Source: Brotonthovivens ammoniilytica
GTDB lineage: Bacteria; Bacillota; Clostridia; Lachnospirales; Lachnospiraceae
Assembly: GCF_025566885.1 (NCBI RefSeq)
Contig: NZ_JAOQJQ010000001.1
Location: 372,001 to 436,000, forward strand
DNA: 64,000 nucleotides
Direction of reading: 5' to 3'
Made by a program: the position numbers and the translations under genes. Under the pieces are notes generated by a model. That model worked only from the letters and a program-made list of their open reading frames with translations, was not told the origin of the DNA and made no database searches. The number at the start of each line of letters is the position of its first letter. Positions within the stretch are counted from its first letter, which is position 1. Below, in pieces: positions 7,661 through 16,697 of this stretch.

Positions 7661-8491
7661 ATGAAAAAAATGGTTCTTATAGAAATCAAACATTGTATTG
7701 ATCGTGCAGAATATAAAGTTGTTTTTATTGCTCTAATGATTTTAAATATTGCTTCGTATATTTTATGTGTAAAAAATGATATAGGAAAAAGTTATCAATT
7801 TATTCGTTCAGCAAATGAAAATTTCGTATTACAGGGCACTGAAGCGGCATATATTCCATATATAATGTATCTGTTATTGCCTGTTTATGCAACAATTATT
7901 GCATCACTTTCCTTAATAAGAGAAGAAAAAAGCAATAGTTCAATCCTACTTATTCAAAGAATCGGGAAAAAGAAATATTTAGCAGGAAAATTATTTGGCA
8001 TTCTGATTGTAACCTTTTTGACAATAACAATACCAATGCTCATAAATTTATTATTATGCCACTTGACATATCCAATACATGGATATGACAGTGCTTGGGG
8101 AGAACCTGATTACGCTATAGGTTTGGTATCATATAACGCTGACAATTTTCTTGATATGGTGAGATTGCAACATCCAACTTTATATAATCTAATATACATT
8201 TTTAATTACGGAATTTTTGGCTCGGGATTAGCTATCTTAGCTTATGCTCTTTCATATTATAACAAAATGAAAGTTCTATATTTCGCAAAGATACCTGGTG
8301 CTTTGTTTATATTCTATATTGTTTTTAATTTGATTGTTTCTGTCTTTGGGCTAAATGAATTCTCTATACAAGGTTATATTATGCCTAATGTTCATGGAAA
8401 TATAATAGGAGAAATTGTTCTGATATTGCTTATTTTTGGATTAAGTATTGGCATTATACAGAGAAAAATAAAAAATTATGAAGTTATATAA
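7661..8491 (+). CDS. ABC transporter permease (first membrane subunit)
   Basis: The 276-residue protein has about six hydrophobic segments, with a large extracytoplasmic loop between the first two (residues 35-65) and EEKSNSSILLIQRIGKKKYLAGK before the third, the pattern of ABC-2 type exporter permeases. The start is the ATG at 7661; the TTG further upstream lies in the terminator. Its end overlaps the next gene by 14 nt. Together with the ATPase at 9293 it forms an exporter or a peptide-resistance pump. The substrate is unknown. Confidence 0.7.
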   Translation: MKKMVLIEIKHCIDRAEYKVVFIALMILNIASYILCVKNDIGKSYQFIRSANENFVLQGTEAAYIPYIMYLLLPVYATIIASLSLIREEKSNSSILLIQRIGKKKYLAGKLFGILIVTFLTITIPMLINLLLCHLTYPIHGYDSAWGEPDYAIGLVSYNADNFLDMVRLQHPTLYNLIYIFNYGIFGSGLAILAYALSYYNKMKVLYFAKIPGALFIFYIVFNLIVSVFGLNEFSIQGYIMPNVHGNIIGEIVLILLIFGLSIGIIQRKIKNYEVI

Positions 8492-9278
8492 GAAAAAAAT
8501 TTTGAATGTTAATGTTGGAAAATGCTTACTAGTATCACTTATAACATTTGTAATTAGATATTTTTATGCTAATGTGTACTTGGGGTTTCATAATAGTCTG
8601 GTTACAATAACAGAAGGAGTACGTTCACAAATATATTTTGGGGGAATACTAATAGATCATTCGTTTGACCTTATATCTTTATCATTTTTTGCGATTTTGT
8701 TTATCCTTGAGATTTGTTATCTTACAATGGACTTATTTAATGATGCAAATGATAACATGGTAATTCTACTTCCTCGTTATGGGAAAAAACACATAATTTA
8801 TAAGGATATATTAATAAAAATGATATTACGTGACTGTATTGTAGTTGTTTCCGATTATTTGTTTTTTCTTTTTGTAGAGCATACCTCTAATGGCTTAGAA
8901 GATTTCAAAGTTATTTTTATGCTATTGATAGAGATTTTTCATTTGCAAATGATTAGTTATTTGTTTTCATTTTGGAAAGATTCAATTATAGGATACATCG
9001 TTGCATTTATTGTATTTTTTATTCCAGTAATGGTGTGTGGATTTTATTTTTCAATGGGAAATGTTATATGGAAAATTTGGCATTATTCCTTGCTACATAT
9101 TCCTTTATTTAATTGGCATAACAAGCTTATTATATATTATGTCGAAGAAAATTACGAATGGACTACAAGCAATATAGATTTATTGAATTTTAAGTCAAGC
9201 TGTCTCATTTCAGTTATATCATCCGCTGTTTTGGTGTGGATAGGTAAATTTCTTTGCGAAAAAAAACAAATATTGTGA
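8478..9278 (+). CDS. ABC transporter permease (second membrane subunit)
   Basis: A very hydrophobic 266-residue protein with about six membrane segments, very AT-rich. It overlaps the preceding permease by 14 nt and is followed 14 bp later by the ATPase. Two different permease subunits plus one ATPase is typical of lantibiotic or peptide immunity and export pumps. I recognise no motif beyond the topology. Confidence 0.65.
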   Translation: MKLYKKKILNVNVGKCLLVSLITFVIRYFYANVYLGFHNSLVTITEGVRSQIYFGGILIDHSFDLISLSFFAILFILEICYLTMDLFNDANDNMVILLPRYGKKHIIYKDILIKMILRDCIVVVSDYLFFLFVEHTSNGLEDFKVIFMLLIEIFHLQMISYLFSFWKDSIIGYIVAFIVFFIPVMVCGFYFSMGNVIWKIWHYSLLHIPLFNWHNKLIIYYVEENYEWTTSNIDLLNFKSSCLISVISSAVLVWIGKFLCEKKQIL

Positions 9279-9292
9279 GGTGAATGATATCC

Positions 9293-9928
9293 ATGAATTT
9301 ATATGTAAAATCTATTTCAAAGTCAATTAAAGGTGAAAAAGTGCTTGATGATATCAGTTATACATTTGAATCTGGTAAAATATATGGAATATATGGTAAA
9401 AATGGTTCAGGTAAAACAATGCTACTCAGAGCCATTGCAGGTTTTATAAATACAGACAAAGGATACATAAAATATAATCACAAGGCATTACATAAAGATA
9501 TGGATGTTTTACCAGATTTAGGAGCTGTTATTGAAAATATTTCTTTTTGGAGTATGTATTCAGGATTTGAAAATTTGAAAATGCTTTCCAATATAAAAGG
9601 AATTGTATCAGATGAAGAAATATATGAAATAATGATATACTTTGGTCTTGATCCCAAATCAAAGAAAAAAGTAAATAAATATTCATTAGGAATGCGTCAA
9701 AAACTAGCTCTTTGTCAAGCACTGATGGAACATCCAAAAATTTTGCTTTTGGATGAGCCAACTAACGCATTGGATCAGCATAGCATTGATTTATTTCGTG
9801 AACGTATATTGGAAGAAAAAAAGAATGATACCATTACTATACTGACAAGCCATAATAAAGAAGATATTGAAATATTAGCGGATGAGAAGATATGCATGGA
9901 ATTTGGTAAAATTAAGGAGTTGATGTAA
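9293..9928 (+). CDS. ABC transporter ATP-binding protein
   Basis: A 211-residue stand-alone nucleotide-binding subunit. Walker A is GKNGSGKT, the signature is a variant YSLGMRQKLALCQAL, Walker B is KILLLDEPTNALD, and the switch histidine is in TSHNKED. The ATG at 9293 is chosen because GAGGTGA lies 9 nt upstream; the ATG at 9284 abuts that site. It should energise the two permeases upstream. The stop overlaps the next start by 1 nt. Confidence 0.88.
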   Translation: MNLYVKSISKSIKGEKVLDDISYTFESGKIYGIYGKNGSGKTMLLRAIAGFINTDKGYIKYNHKALHKDMDVLPDLGAVIENISFWSMYSGFENLKMLSNIKGIVSDEEIYEIMIYFGLDPKSKKKVNKYSLGMRQKLALCQALMEHPKILLLDEPTNALDQHSIDLFRERILEEKKNDTITILTSHNKEDIEILADEKICMEFGKIKELM

Positions 9929-10611
9929 TGAAGAAATTTGTATTAACTATCTGTGTTGTAATCATTTGTATGGTGACAGCCTTATTCTATGGAAAGACTG
10001 GGATAAAAACAACTACAGGGGTTCATGATCCTGATATTGCTTTATCAGAAAATACAGCTATGGAAATTTTCTATACAGGAGGGCAGAAAACTTCTTACTT
10101 TAACAATGAAAGTAATTACTCATTGGATGATATGGAAAAAGATTCTTCTTTAATAGCTCGTATAACTGTAACAAATTCTCGTGAAATGAGTTTACGATCA
10201 ACAAAAACAATGGTAAAAATAGAGGAAATCTATAAGGATAATTCTGCTAATCTTTCAGTAGGTGACTGTATTTACATTATAGAACCTGTATCATTTGTTA
10301 GAGGTGAAGAATTTTACACTAACGGATGGCAATATCTGAAGACCGAAGATACTTATTTAATATTTTTAAAAAATCTAGGATGTATTGATGGGTATAAATA
10401 CACCAAAGAGGAAGAAAATTCATTTATGCCTGTATCGGAAATATATTCAAAGAGAAATCTAACTCATGATGAAAGTTGTGTGGTTTTTGATTCGGCGGAA
10501 ACTCTCTATTCAAGTATATCTATGTTTGCATTTTTGACCTCAGAAAAAACTATAGTAGATAATTATGAGAAAATATGGAAAAACATTACAAATTCAGGTA
10601 AGTATGAATGA
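9928..10611 (+). CDS. Membrane-anchored extracytoplasmic protein of the transporter operon
   Basis: The protein has 227 residues. Its N-terminal segment (residues 4-21) is a signal anchor without a lipobox. The rest is a soluble beta-rich domain with IARITVTNS, KTMVKIEEIYKD, GDCIYIIEP and TYLIFLKNLG. That order resembles the lipoprotein at 6119-6790, so both may be members of one uncharacterised family. It is translationally coupled to the ATPase gene. An accessory or immunity role for the transporter is possible but unproven. Confidence 0.6.
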   Translation: MKKFVLTICVVIICMVTALFYGKTGIKTTTGVHDPDIALSENTAMEIFYTGGQKTSYFNNESNYSLDDMEKDSSLIARITVTNSREMSLRSTKTMVKIEEIYKDNSANLSVGDCIYIIEPVSFVRGEEFYTNGWQYLKTEDTYLIFLKNLGCIDGYKYTKEEENSFMPVSEIYSKRNLTHDESCVVFDSAETLYSSISMFAFLTSEKTIVDNYEKIWKNITNSGKYE

Positions 10612-10630
10612 TTTAATTATTTATGAATGA

Positions 10631-10753
10631 ATCTCTCCTATTCTATTTCCTGTGAGAAGCGTATCAATGTTAGAAATTCATGGAGATACTGAATTAAGCA
10701 ATATGGAATCATTCAATCTTAAAGAAACTAAAAATGGAGATAATAGAAATTGA
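10631..10753 (+). pseudogene. Short open frame, probable gene remnant
   Basis: An open stretch of 40 codons ends in TGA at 10751-10753, overlapping the TTG start of the next gene. The only ATG (10667) gives 28 residues, MLEIHGDTELSNMESFNLKE followed by eight more. The upstream part in frame has no start. It looks like the tail of a lost gene that once was coupled to the next one. Confidence 0.3.
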
Positions 10754-11112
10754 ATAAAAAGAAATTGGCAAAGAGTGTTGTAGGCATTGCTTTAATTGTA
10801 AGTGTAGCTATACTTATCGTTGTATGTGTTGGAAAAATAAAGCACATTCAGAATAAAAAAAATATTATTGGTACATGGAAGAATGCAAATGCAGAGGAAG
10901 TGTTTACCTTTCAAGAAAATGGAGGACTTGTTGTAAACAAAGATATGCCCGAATTGGGTATTACCTGTGGCAATGCATTATATAGCATATCTTCCTCAAA
11001 TATGATTTTTGTGGAACAGAGAGATAATAGCGTGAATTTTGAGATAGAAGTAGATCAAAACGAATTAACAATCTTCTTTATGGGTCATAAATATTGGGAA
11101 TTAACAAAATAG
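10750..11112 (+). CDS. Small membrane-anchored lipocalin-like protein
   Basis: A 120-residue protein starting with TTG after ATGGAG. One N-terminal membrane helix (residues 8-28) is followed by a short extracytoplasmic domain with IIGTWKNANAEEVFTFQENG and a later strand NELTIFFMGHKYWEL. The opening GTW and the F-F-E-NG spacing match the small lipocalin-like DUF5640-type domains of Firmicutes; that assignment is tentative. It is last in the agr-region operon. Confidence 0.6.
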   Translation: MNKKKLAKSVVGIALIVSVAILIVVCVGKIKHIQNKKNIIGTWKNANAEEVFTFQENGGLVVNKDMPELGITCGNALYSISSSNMIFVEQRDNSVNFEIEVDQNELTIFFMGHKYWELTK

Positions 11113-11157
11113 CAATTGCATATAAAGCGATACTCATGATATCCATAACCATAAAAT

Positions 11158-11207
11158 ATAGAGCCGATGAATCACTCGTTATTTCGATTGTGAGTTATCG
11201 GCTCTAT
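11158..11207. terminator. Terminator at the end of the agr-region operon
   Basis: ATAGAGCCGAT (11158-11168) pairs exactly with ATCGGCTCTAT (11197-11207), with further pairing of CACTC and GTGAG inside. The flanks are AT-rich, so it may serve both strands. Confidence 0.8.
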
Positions 11208-11292
11208 TTCATTATTTATGGAAGGGCTAAAGAAATATCGTATTTTATAGAAATACTTTTGACAGATTTCTTCTCATTTTTATGTTCTTTTA

Positions 11293-11535
11293 TCAAGTGC
11301 TATACCATTCCATATTCATCGCATTCACCCAATCTTGCATTTCTGAATCAAGATACAAACGGGCATATTCTAGTGGATTGTCAATCGCCAGTGCATCCAA
11401 CATTCGTTGAGAGTTAGGAGTAGTAATCAATCCATCTTCTGCCTTGCCACAGTCAATCCGAAGTATGTAGCCATTGTAATAATTGATGTCTATGATGTTG
11501 TGATATTTATTATATTCTGCATGAACGATATTCAT
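11293..11535 (-). CDS. DUF6061-like small protein of integrative elements
   Basis: An 80-residue protein with the family-like core YYNGYILRIDCGKAEDGL, TPNSQRMLDALAIDNPLEYARL and a C-terminal acidic stretch. I recall near-identical small proteins next to the ends of many Clostridial conjugative elements, where they are annotated DUF6061. Function is unknown. GAGAAAGGA precedes the ATG. It supports calling this region the right end of a mobile element. Confidence 0.7.
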   Translation of the reverse strand: MNIVHAEYNKYHNIIDINYYNGYILRIDCGKAEDGLITTPNSQRMLDALAIDNPLEYARLYLDSEMQDWVNAMNMEWYST

Positions 11536-11820
11536 ATTGCAAAGTCCTTTCTCTTATCTGTTTCAGTTGTAGAAGCATCTTGACCAGTTCCAGCCGATTA
11601 TGTGATTTATATAATGTTATTAGCTGTTACCGGATTTTGCTTCCCTTGTTTTTGCCCTTATGAGGTGTCGTAACACAAGGGAAAAGGATATAACATAAGG
11701 GAAAGTCTAAGGGAAAGCTCACTTGCCAAAACTGTAGTAAAATCAAGGCATTGCGGATTTTATCGTAACACTTTATAATACCAGTTAGGTGTTAAAGAAT
11801 TGTAGGTATCAAAATTTTGA
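11536..11820. other. Right end of the mobile element with short repeats
   Basis: No gene is seen. Three copies of AAGGGAAA occur within 11690-11720, the first as CACAAGGGAAAA, and may be arm-type recombinase sites. A perfect palindrome ATCAAAATTTTGAT lies at 11808-11821. Immediately after it the frame of a decapitated surface-protein gene becomes open, so the junction with host DNA is probably within about 11760-11821. Confidence 0.5.
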
Positions 11821-12699
11821 TTAGAAAGTATACCGGATAAATGGGCTGTAGGAAAATACCGTCAGGGCAGCCAGCGTGATCTGGACAGTGATTTAAGATC
11901 GGACAATCTGGAGCTTTTAGAGGAAGATGAATACATTGTTCTTGCAAAAGAAAGTACTCAGAATCATGATAATGCCGGTGAGAATACAATAAGAACTGTC
12001 GGCGGCAGCCGGTATAGTATTTTATATGCAGAAGATATTACCGGTTATGATGCAGGGCTGTCACTTTTTGAAAACGGAGAAATTCAAGGTACTGTATGGC
12101 TGGATGAGAACAGAGATGGAGTGCTGGATGAAAGTGAAATGAAGATTCCTGGCATACAGATTTCCGTTCATCAGTATGTAAGGATAGATGGACAGTGGAT
12201 TTTTGTTCCGGAATATTCACAATCGGTTTACAGTGATGAGAATGGAAAATATGCTGTAGATAATTTACCTCTTTATTTGAAATACACAAATGAGGATGGC
12301 AGTGTTTTACGTTGTATGACAGGATATCAGTTAAAAGTGGAAAATATTCCTGAAAATGTAGAAGTCACCTCATATATGGCCAACCACGGTATAAAGGACA
12401 GTAAATTATTACAGGAAAATTTTCAGCTGCTGAACACATCCTCTGAGCTGGACCAGTGTCTGGTGCTTTCTAGAACAGCCGATGCTACTACAAATAAAGC
12501 ATATGTATCAGAAGGCTTTGATTTTGTAAAACCAATTTTGGAGGATCAGATGAATGCGGGATTTTTAGATGTGCTTCGCAGGATTCTGGCGCCGAAAACA
12601 GGAGATGAATCAAGGTGGAGCTTCCTGCTCTTAATGTCTGGTGTGTCATGTTTATTTATCTTTGTTGTTTTGTATTCTAGAAAAAGACAGAAATGTTAG
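11821..12699 (+). pseudogene. 5'-truncated SdrD-B-domain surface protein with sortase-type anchor
   Basis: The frame is open from 11821 with no start; stops at 11776, 11803 and 11818 close it upstream. The 293 residues contain an SdrD-B-like domain (GTVWLDENRDGVLDE, then DENGKYAVDNLPLYLKY), a sorting signal APKTGDES (a variant LPxTG), a membrane helix and a basic tail RKRQKC. An ATG at 12121 could start a 192-residue leftover, but it would lack a signal peptide. The simplest reading is that element insertion removed the 5' part; the missing half should lie on the far side of the element. Confidence 0.75.
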
Positions 12700-12700
12700 T

Positions 12701-12734
12701 AAATAACACGGAGAAAATTTTCTCCGTGTTATTT
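12701..12734. terminator. Perfect 34-bp palindrome terminator
   Basis: AAATAACACGGAGAAAA and its exact complement meet without a loop spacer at 12717/12718, then a T-rich tail. It ends the truncated surface-protein frame and can work on both strands. Confidence 0.9.
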
Positions 12735-12778
12735 TTATGATATACTATTACAAGCAATGAGATGTAAGGAGCAGATAA

Positions 12779-14296
12779 ATGTTTATGAAAAAGAAAAAAA
12801 TGATCCTGGCAGTTGTGGCACTTGCAGTGTTAGGTCTTTTATTTTTCAGTTTGAAGTATTTTTCGTCAACAAAACATCCATATCTGGAATATCAGGGGAC
12901 AGAAAGTAAGATAGATAAAGATCAGGAGCGGATGCAGCAATTTATTATTGGAAGCTCCGATATTCCACAGTCAGGCCAGGTATTGTGGGAAAGTGGAAAA
13001 ACAGCTGAAATGATATCCCGTTTTATCTATGAATCATTGGTTTCTATTTCGGAAACAAAAGATATAGAATTTATATTGGCAGAAGAGATTTCTTTCCATG
13101 AAGAAGGGACCGTGGCGGATGTGGTAATACGTGAAACTGTTTTTTCTGATGGAACAGCCCTTACTGCAGAGAAAGTGAAAGAGGCCTATCTTATATTAAA
13201 TCAGCCAGGGTCTTCTTATGCCGGAATGGATCTGATGAAGTCAGTTGTGGGAATGGAGGAATATCAGCAGGGAACAGCGGAAGATATTTCAGGTATAGAA
13301 GTTCTTTCCGAAAAACAGCTGAGATTTCAGTTTCAGGATGTTCTTCTGAATAATATGCAGGTTTTTTCCATGCCAGTGATACATAAGATTGAAAATAAAG
13401 AAACATACTCCGGTACGGGGCCCTATCAGATTGAAAGTGTAAAAGGAATGCAGGAAATTATACTGTCAGAAAACACTTATGCCAAAAAGAATCCGTATGA
13501 ATATAGTACGATACGATTTGTAAATATGCCGTTAGAGGTTTTAAATAGTCAGATGAAAGAGTTTTCGCCGGATGCAGTGATTATCAGTGCACAGACGAGT
13601 CTAGATCTGTTTAAGCAGCAGGAGTGTTATGATATTTATGGTTTTCCTTCCGGGAACTATTCTTATATAGGGTTTTCTCCGGACTGTAAGAAGTCAGTGC
13701 AGGAGGCTGTCTGTGCAGTAACTGATCCTGCAGGGATATACCGCAATATTCGTTCTGTAAACAGTCCATCTGTAGAATATATGACGGCAGAAGGAATTAC
13801 TGCAGCTGCAAAAGGCGGAGAATCTTTTCGAAAGCTGGCAAAGGGGCTGAATGCAGAAAAATTGTCAAAAACTTTAAGAGAACAGTTAAATGGAGCCACG
13901 TTAAAATTTTTATGTCCCGACAATACCATTGCAAGGATGTACTATAAAGAGTTTGCAGATCAGTTCGGACAATATGATATTAAGGTAGAAGGAATATTTG
14001 TGGATGCAGCAAAAATGCAGGAATACTTATATAAAGAAAATACGTATGATTTTTATTTTTCTTATGAGATGAGTGAGACTCCAAAACAGATTATAGAGAA
14101 AAATTATGATAAGGATGAATTAAAGAGCCTTCTAAAAACGGTACTGGAACGTGACTGTAAAAAAATGTATGACACATTGGAAGAAACTAATTTTAAGGAG
14201 AAGTTAATTGTACCTGTAGATGTACAGAAGCAATATCTTGCGGTTTTGTCAGATTGTCATAATAAGGAAATGCTTAGTCAGTTGTTGGAATGGTAA
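12779..14296 (+). CDS. Family 5 extracellular solute-binding protein, membrane anchored
   Basis: A 505-residue protein with an N-terminal membrane helix (residues 7-26) and no lipobox, followed by the fold of oligopeptide/nickel-type binding proteins: VFSDGTALTAEKVKEAYL, the GTGPYQIESV segment and a C-terminal lobe. No permease or ATPase of that class is adjacent, so it is an orphan that might serve a distant transporter or sense peptides. A TATACT -10 lies upstream and AAGGAG is 6 nt before the ATG. The match to the family is moderate. Confidence 0.7.
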   Translation: MFMKKKKMILAVVALAVLGLLFFSLKYFSSTKHPYLEYQGTESKIDKDQERMQQFIIGSSDIPQSGQVLWESGKTAEMISRFIYESLVSISETKDIEFILAEEISFHEEGTVADVVIRETVFSDGTALTAEKVKEAYLILNQPGSSYAGMDLMKSVVGMEEYQQGTAEDISGIEVLSEKQLRFQFQDVLLNNMQVFSMPVIHKIENKETYSGTGPYQIESVKGMQEIILSENTYAKKNPYEYSTIRFVNMPLEVLNSQMKEFSPDAVIISAQTSLDLFKQQECYDIYGFPSGNYSYIGFSPDCKKSVQEAVCAVTDPAGIYRNIRSVNSPSVEYMTAEGITAAAKGGESFRKLAKGLNAEKLSKTLREQLNGATLKFLCPDNTIARMYYKEFADQFGQYDIKVEGIFVDAAKMQEYLYKENTYDFYFSYEMSETPKQIIEKNYDKDELKSLLKTVLERDCKKMYDTLEETNFKEKLIVPVDVQKQYLAVLSDCHNKEMLSQLLEW

Positions 14297-14307
14297 TAAA
14301 AAACTAG

Positions 14308-14358
14308 AAAACCACTCAGATATCCGGAGAAAATTCTCTGTGATATCTGGGTGGTTTT
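14308..14358. terminator. Bidirectional terminator
   Basis: AAAACCACTCAGATATC (14308-14324) pairs with GATATCTGGGTGGTTTT (14342-14358) and has A and T tracts on either side. It lies between the convergent solute-binding gene and the ABC permease gene. Confidence 0.9.
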
Positions 14359-14404
14359 TTGTGTGCAGAAATTTAGACTGTGCGCCGGAATTGTTTTTGG
14401 CTGT

Positions 14405-15202
14405 CTATAACTTCTTTAGATACTGTTTATCAATTCTGTTGATAATCCAGTAAAGAATCATAGCGATAATACATAGAATTACAATACTCATAAGAACCCA
14501 GTCAAGCTTGAATACCTGGCTGCCGTATATAATCAGATATCCAAGTCCCTGCCGGGAAGCGATAAATTCGCCAATAATAACGCCTACCAGACAAAGGCCG
14601 ATATCTACTTTCATAATGGATAAAAGAGCAGGGATATTGGCCGGGAGCAGCACTTTAAATAAAATATCCCTGCGGGTTCCCCCAAGGGTTTTAATCAGCA
14701 TGATTTTGTTGGGATTCACCTCCATAAAGTTTGTATAAAGACTTAAAATTGAACCAAAAATGGCGACAGACATACCTGTGACAATAATGGTTTTGTAATT
14801 TCCGCCCAGCCATACAATTAAAAGCGGCGCAAGGGCTGACTTTGGCAGGCTGTTTAAAATAACCATGTACGGTTCTACAATTTTTGAGACGGATTCATTC
14901 ATCCATAAAAGGATGGTAATGATGAGTGTAAATGCCACCACAAGCCCAAAACTTACCAGTGTTTCAAGCAGGGTGATTCCAAGATGGCCAAACAGAGTTT
15001 TGTCAGCGATCATGGAAATAAAACATTTGACCATACGGCTGGGGCTGCTGAAGATAAAGTCATCAATCCAGCCAAGATCTGCAGCAAGCTCCCATAAAGC
15101 AAAAAAAGATACGAAAATCAAAATCCGCATCCAGGTGATTACGCGTTTATGCCTCAGTTGTTGTTTCAGGTATTGTTCCTGATTGGAGAGACTCTGGCTC
15201 AT
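14405..15202 (-). CDS. SsuC/TauC-type ABC transporter permease
   Basis: A 265-residue inner-membrane permease with about six helices, and the EAA loop region ending in LGGTRRDILFKVLLPANIPA typical of nitrate/sulfonate/taurine/thiamine-precursor importers. It overlaps the upstream ATPase gene by 56 nt, which is unusually long and ensures coupled translation. No solute-binding protein of the NMT1/SsuA type is present in the window, so the substrate cannot be given. Confidence 0.85.
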   Translation of the reverse strand: MSQSLSNQEQYLKQQLRHKRVITWMRILIFVSFFALWELAADLGWIDDFIFSSPSRMVKCFISMIADKTLFGHLGITLLETLVSFGLVVAFTLIITILLWMNESVSKIVEPYMVILNSLPKSALAPLLIVWLGGNYKTIIVTGMSVAIFGSILSLYTNFMEVNPNKIMLIKTLGGTRRDILFKVLLPANIPALLSIMKVDIGLCLVGVIIGEFIASRQGLGYLIIYGSQVFKLDWVLMSIVILCIIAMILYWIINRIDKQYLKKL

Positions 15203-15959
15203 GATTCAGCTCCTTCCAAATAAGATTAAAATAGTGTTTGAAATCATCTGCATTACGCCGCTGCATAGGTGTTAAACCTTCGGGAAGCTTCACAGAGACA
15301 ATTTTTTGAATGCTTCCGGGGCGTTTGCTTAAGATAATAATACGGTCTGCGAGACTGACCGCTTCCGCTAGATCGTGGGTGACAAGAATCGCAGTTTTTT
15401 GTTCTGACCGGATAATGGTTCCGATATCATTAGCTGCTGTCAGACGGGTCTGATAATCCAGCGCCGAAAATGGTTCATCCAAAAACAAAAGATCCGGTTT
15501 TAGCACAAGGGTGCGGACTAAGGCGGCTCTCTGGCGCATACCTCCGGACAGCTGAGATGGCCTTGCATCGGCAAAGGCCAAAAGGCCGTAAGTTTCAAGA
15601 AGTTCTTTTGCATAAGATTTATTTGCTTCTGTCAGCTGGTGTCTGACTTCAAGACCCAGCAGTACATTTTTATAAATACTTCGCCATTCCAGCAGCTGAT
15701 CATCCTGCAGCATATAACCCATATGACAGCGAAGCTCTGGGGTCAGAGGCTGACCGAATAAATAGATGCTTCCGGATTCGGGCTGTAACATACCCGCCAG
15801 CAGATTCAGCAGTGTTGACTTGCCGCATCCGCTGGGGCCCACGATGGCTATAAATTCACCCGGCTGAACCGAGAATGAAATGTCTGATAAAGCAGGAACT
15901 TCACCCTGCATAGAATGATAAGCGAAGTTTACATGATTTACTTCAAAAATAGATTCCAT
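15147..15959 (-). CDS. SsuB/TauB-type ABC transporter ATP-binding protein
   Basis: A 270-residue ATPase with Walker A GPSGCGKST, Q-loop MLQDDQ, signature LSGGMRQRAALVRTL, Walker B LLFLDEPFSALD and switch His in VTHDLAEAV. The class imports organic sulfur, nitrate or pyrimidine precursors. It is first in a two-gene operon with the permease. Upstream GGAGG lies close to the ATG. Confidence 0.9.
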   Translation of the reverse strand: MESIFEVNHVNFAYHSMQGEVPALSDISFSVQPGEFIAIVGPSGCGKSTLLNLLAGMLQPESGSIYLFGQPLTPELRCHMGYMLQDDQLLEWRSIYKNVLLGLEVRHQLTEANKSYAKELLETYGLLAFADARPSQLSGGMRQRAALVRTLVLKPDLLFLDEPFSALDYQTRLTAANDIGTIIRSEQKTAILVTHDLAEAVSLADRIIILSKRPGSIQKIVSVKLPEGLTPMQRRNADDFKHYFNLIWKELNHEPESLQSGTIPETTTEA

Positions 15960-16052
15960 ACCATGCCTCCTTTTTTGTTCTATACTCTAATGTATGAAAA
16001 GAAAGGGAATGTGCTATTGTAAAAATGAGCTGAATCATATAAAATAATTTCC

Positions 16053-16691
16053 ATGGATCAGAAAAGAAATTATCAAAAAGAACTGGAAAAAAAATTAAAA
16101 ACCCTGACAGAGCAGGCTTGTGTTCCGTCACTGCTGCTGCACAGCTGCTGTGCACCCTGCAGCAGTTATGTTCTGGAGTACCTGTCACAGTATTTTAAGA
16201 TTACAGTATTTTACTATAATCCCAACATTACTCAGGCAGAGGAATATCAGAAAAGAGTCAGGGAGCAAAAGCATCTGATTTCCCGTATGCCTTTTAAGTA
16301 TCCGGTAGATTTTCTGGAGGGAAATTATGAACCAGAGCGTTTTTTTGCGGCAGTCAAAGGAATGGAACAGGTGTTAGAAGGCGGAGAGCGCTGTTTTGCC
16401 TGCTACAGGCTGCGTCTTGAGGAGGCTGCTATAGTCTGCAGGGAAAAAGGATTTGATTTTTTCACAACAACGCTGACTATCAGTCCTTTAAAAAATGCCG
16501 GGAAGCTGAATGAAATCGGAGAGGCTTTAGCAGCGGAATACCAGGTTTCTTTTCTGAACTCAGATTTTAAGAAGAAAAACGGATATAAGCGTTCGGTGGA
16601 ATTGTCCGGGGAATATGATCTGTACCGCCAGGACTACTGCGGATGTATTTTTTCCCGTCAGGAACGAATGCGGCAGGATAAGAAAGGATGA
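16053..16691 (+). CDS. queH: Epoxyqueuosine reductase QueH
   Basis: QueH reduces epoxyqueuosine in tRNA to queuosine, the last step of that modification, without cobalamin. The 212-residue protein has the expected cysteine set: HSCCAPCSSY at 30-39, CFACYRLRLEEAA and DYCGCIFS near the end, plus TTTLTISPLKN. The start ATG at 16053 has only a weak ribosome site. It ends 6 bp before argH, and the two are probably co-transcribed. No other queuosine gene is nearby. Confidence 0.92.
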   Translation: MDQKRNYQKELEKKLKTLTEQACVPSLLLHSCCAPCSSYVLEYLSQYFKITVFYYNPNITQAEEYQKRVREQKHLISRMPFKYPVDFLEGNYEPERFFAAVKGMEQVLEGGERCFACYRLRLEEAAIVCREKGFDFFTTTLTISPLKNAGKLNEIGEALAAEYQVSFLNSDFKKKNGYKRSVELSGEYDLYRQDYCGCIFSRQERMRQDKKG

Positions 16692-16697
16692 AAAACA

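Noticed and set aside
11094..11417. 107-codon plus-strand frame
   Set aside because: It begins inside the previous gene, runs through a terminator and overlaps the DUF6061-like gene antisense.
12779..15959. Binding protein at 12779 as partner of the SsuBC-like permease and ATPase
   Set aside because: It belongs to the oligopeptide family, is on the other strand and is separated by a bidirectional terminator.
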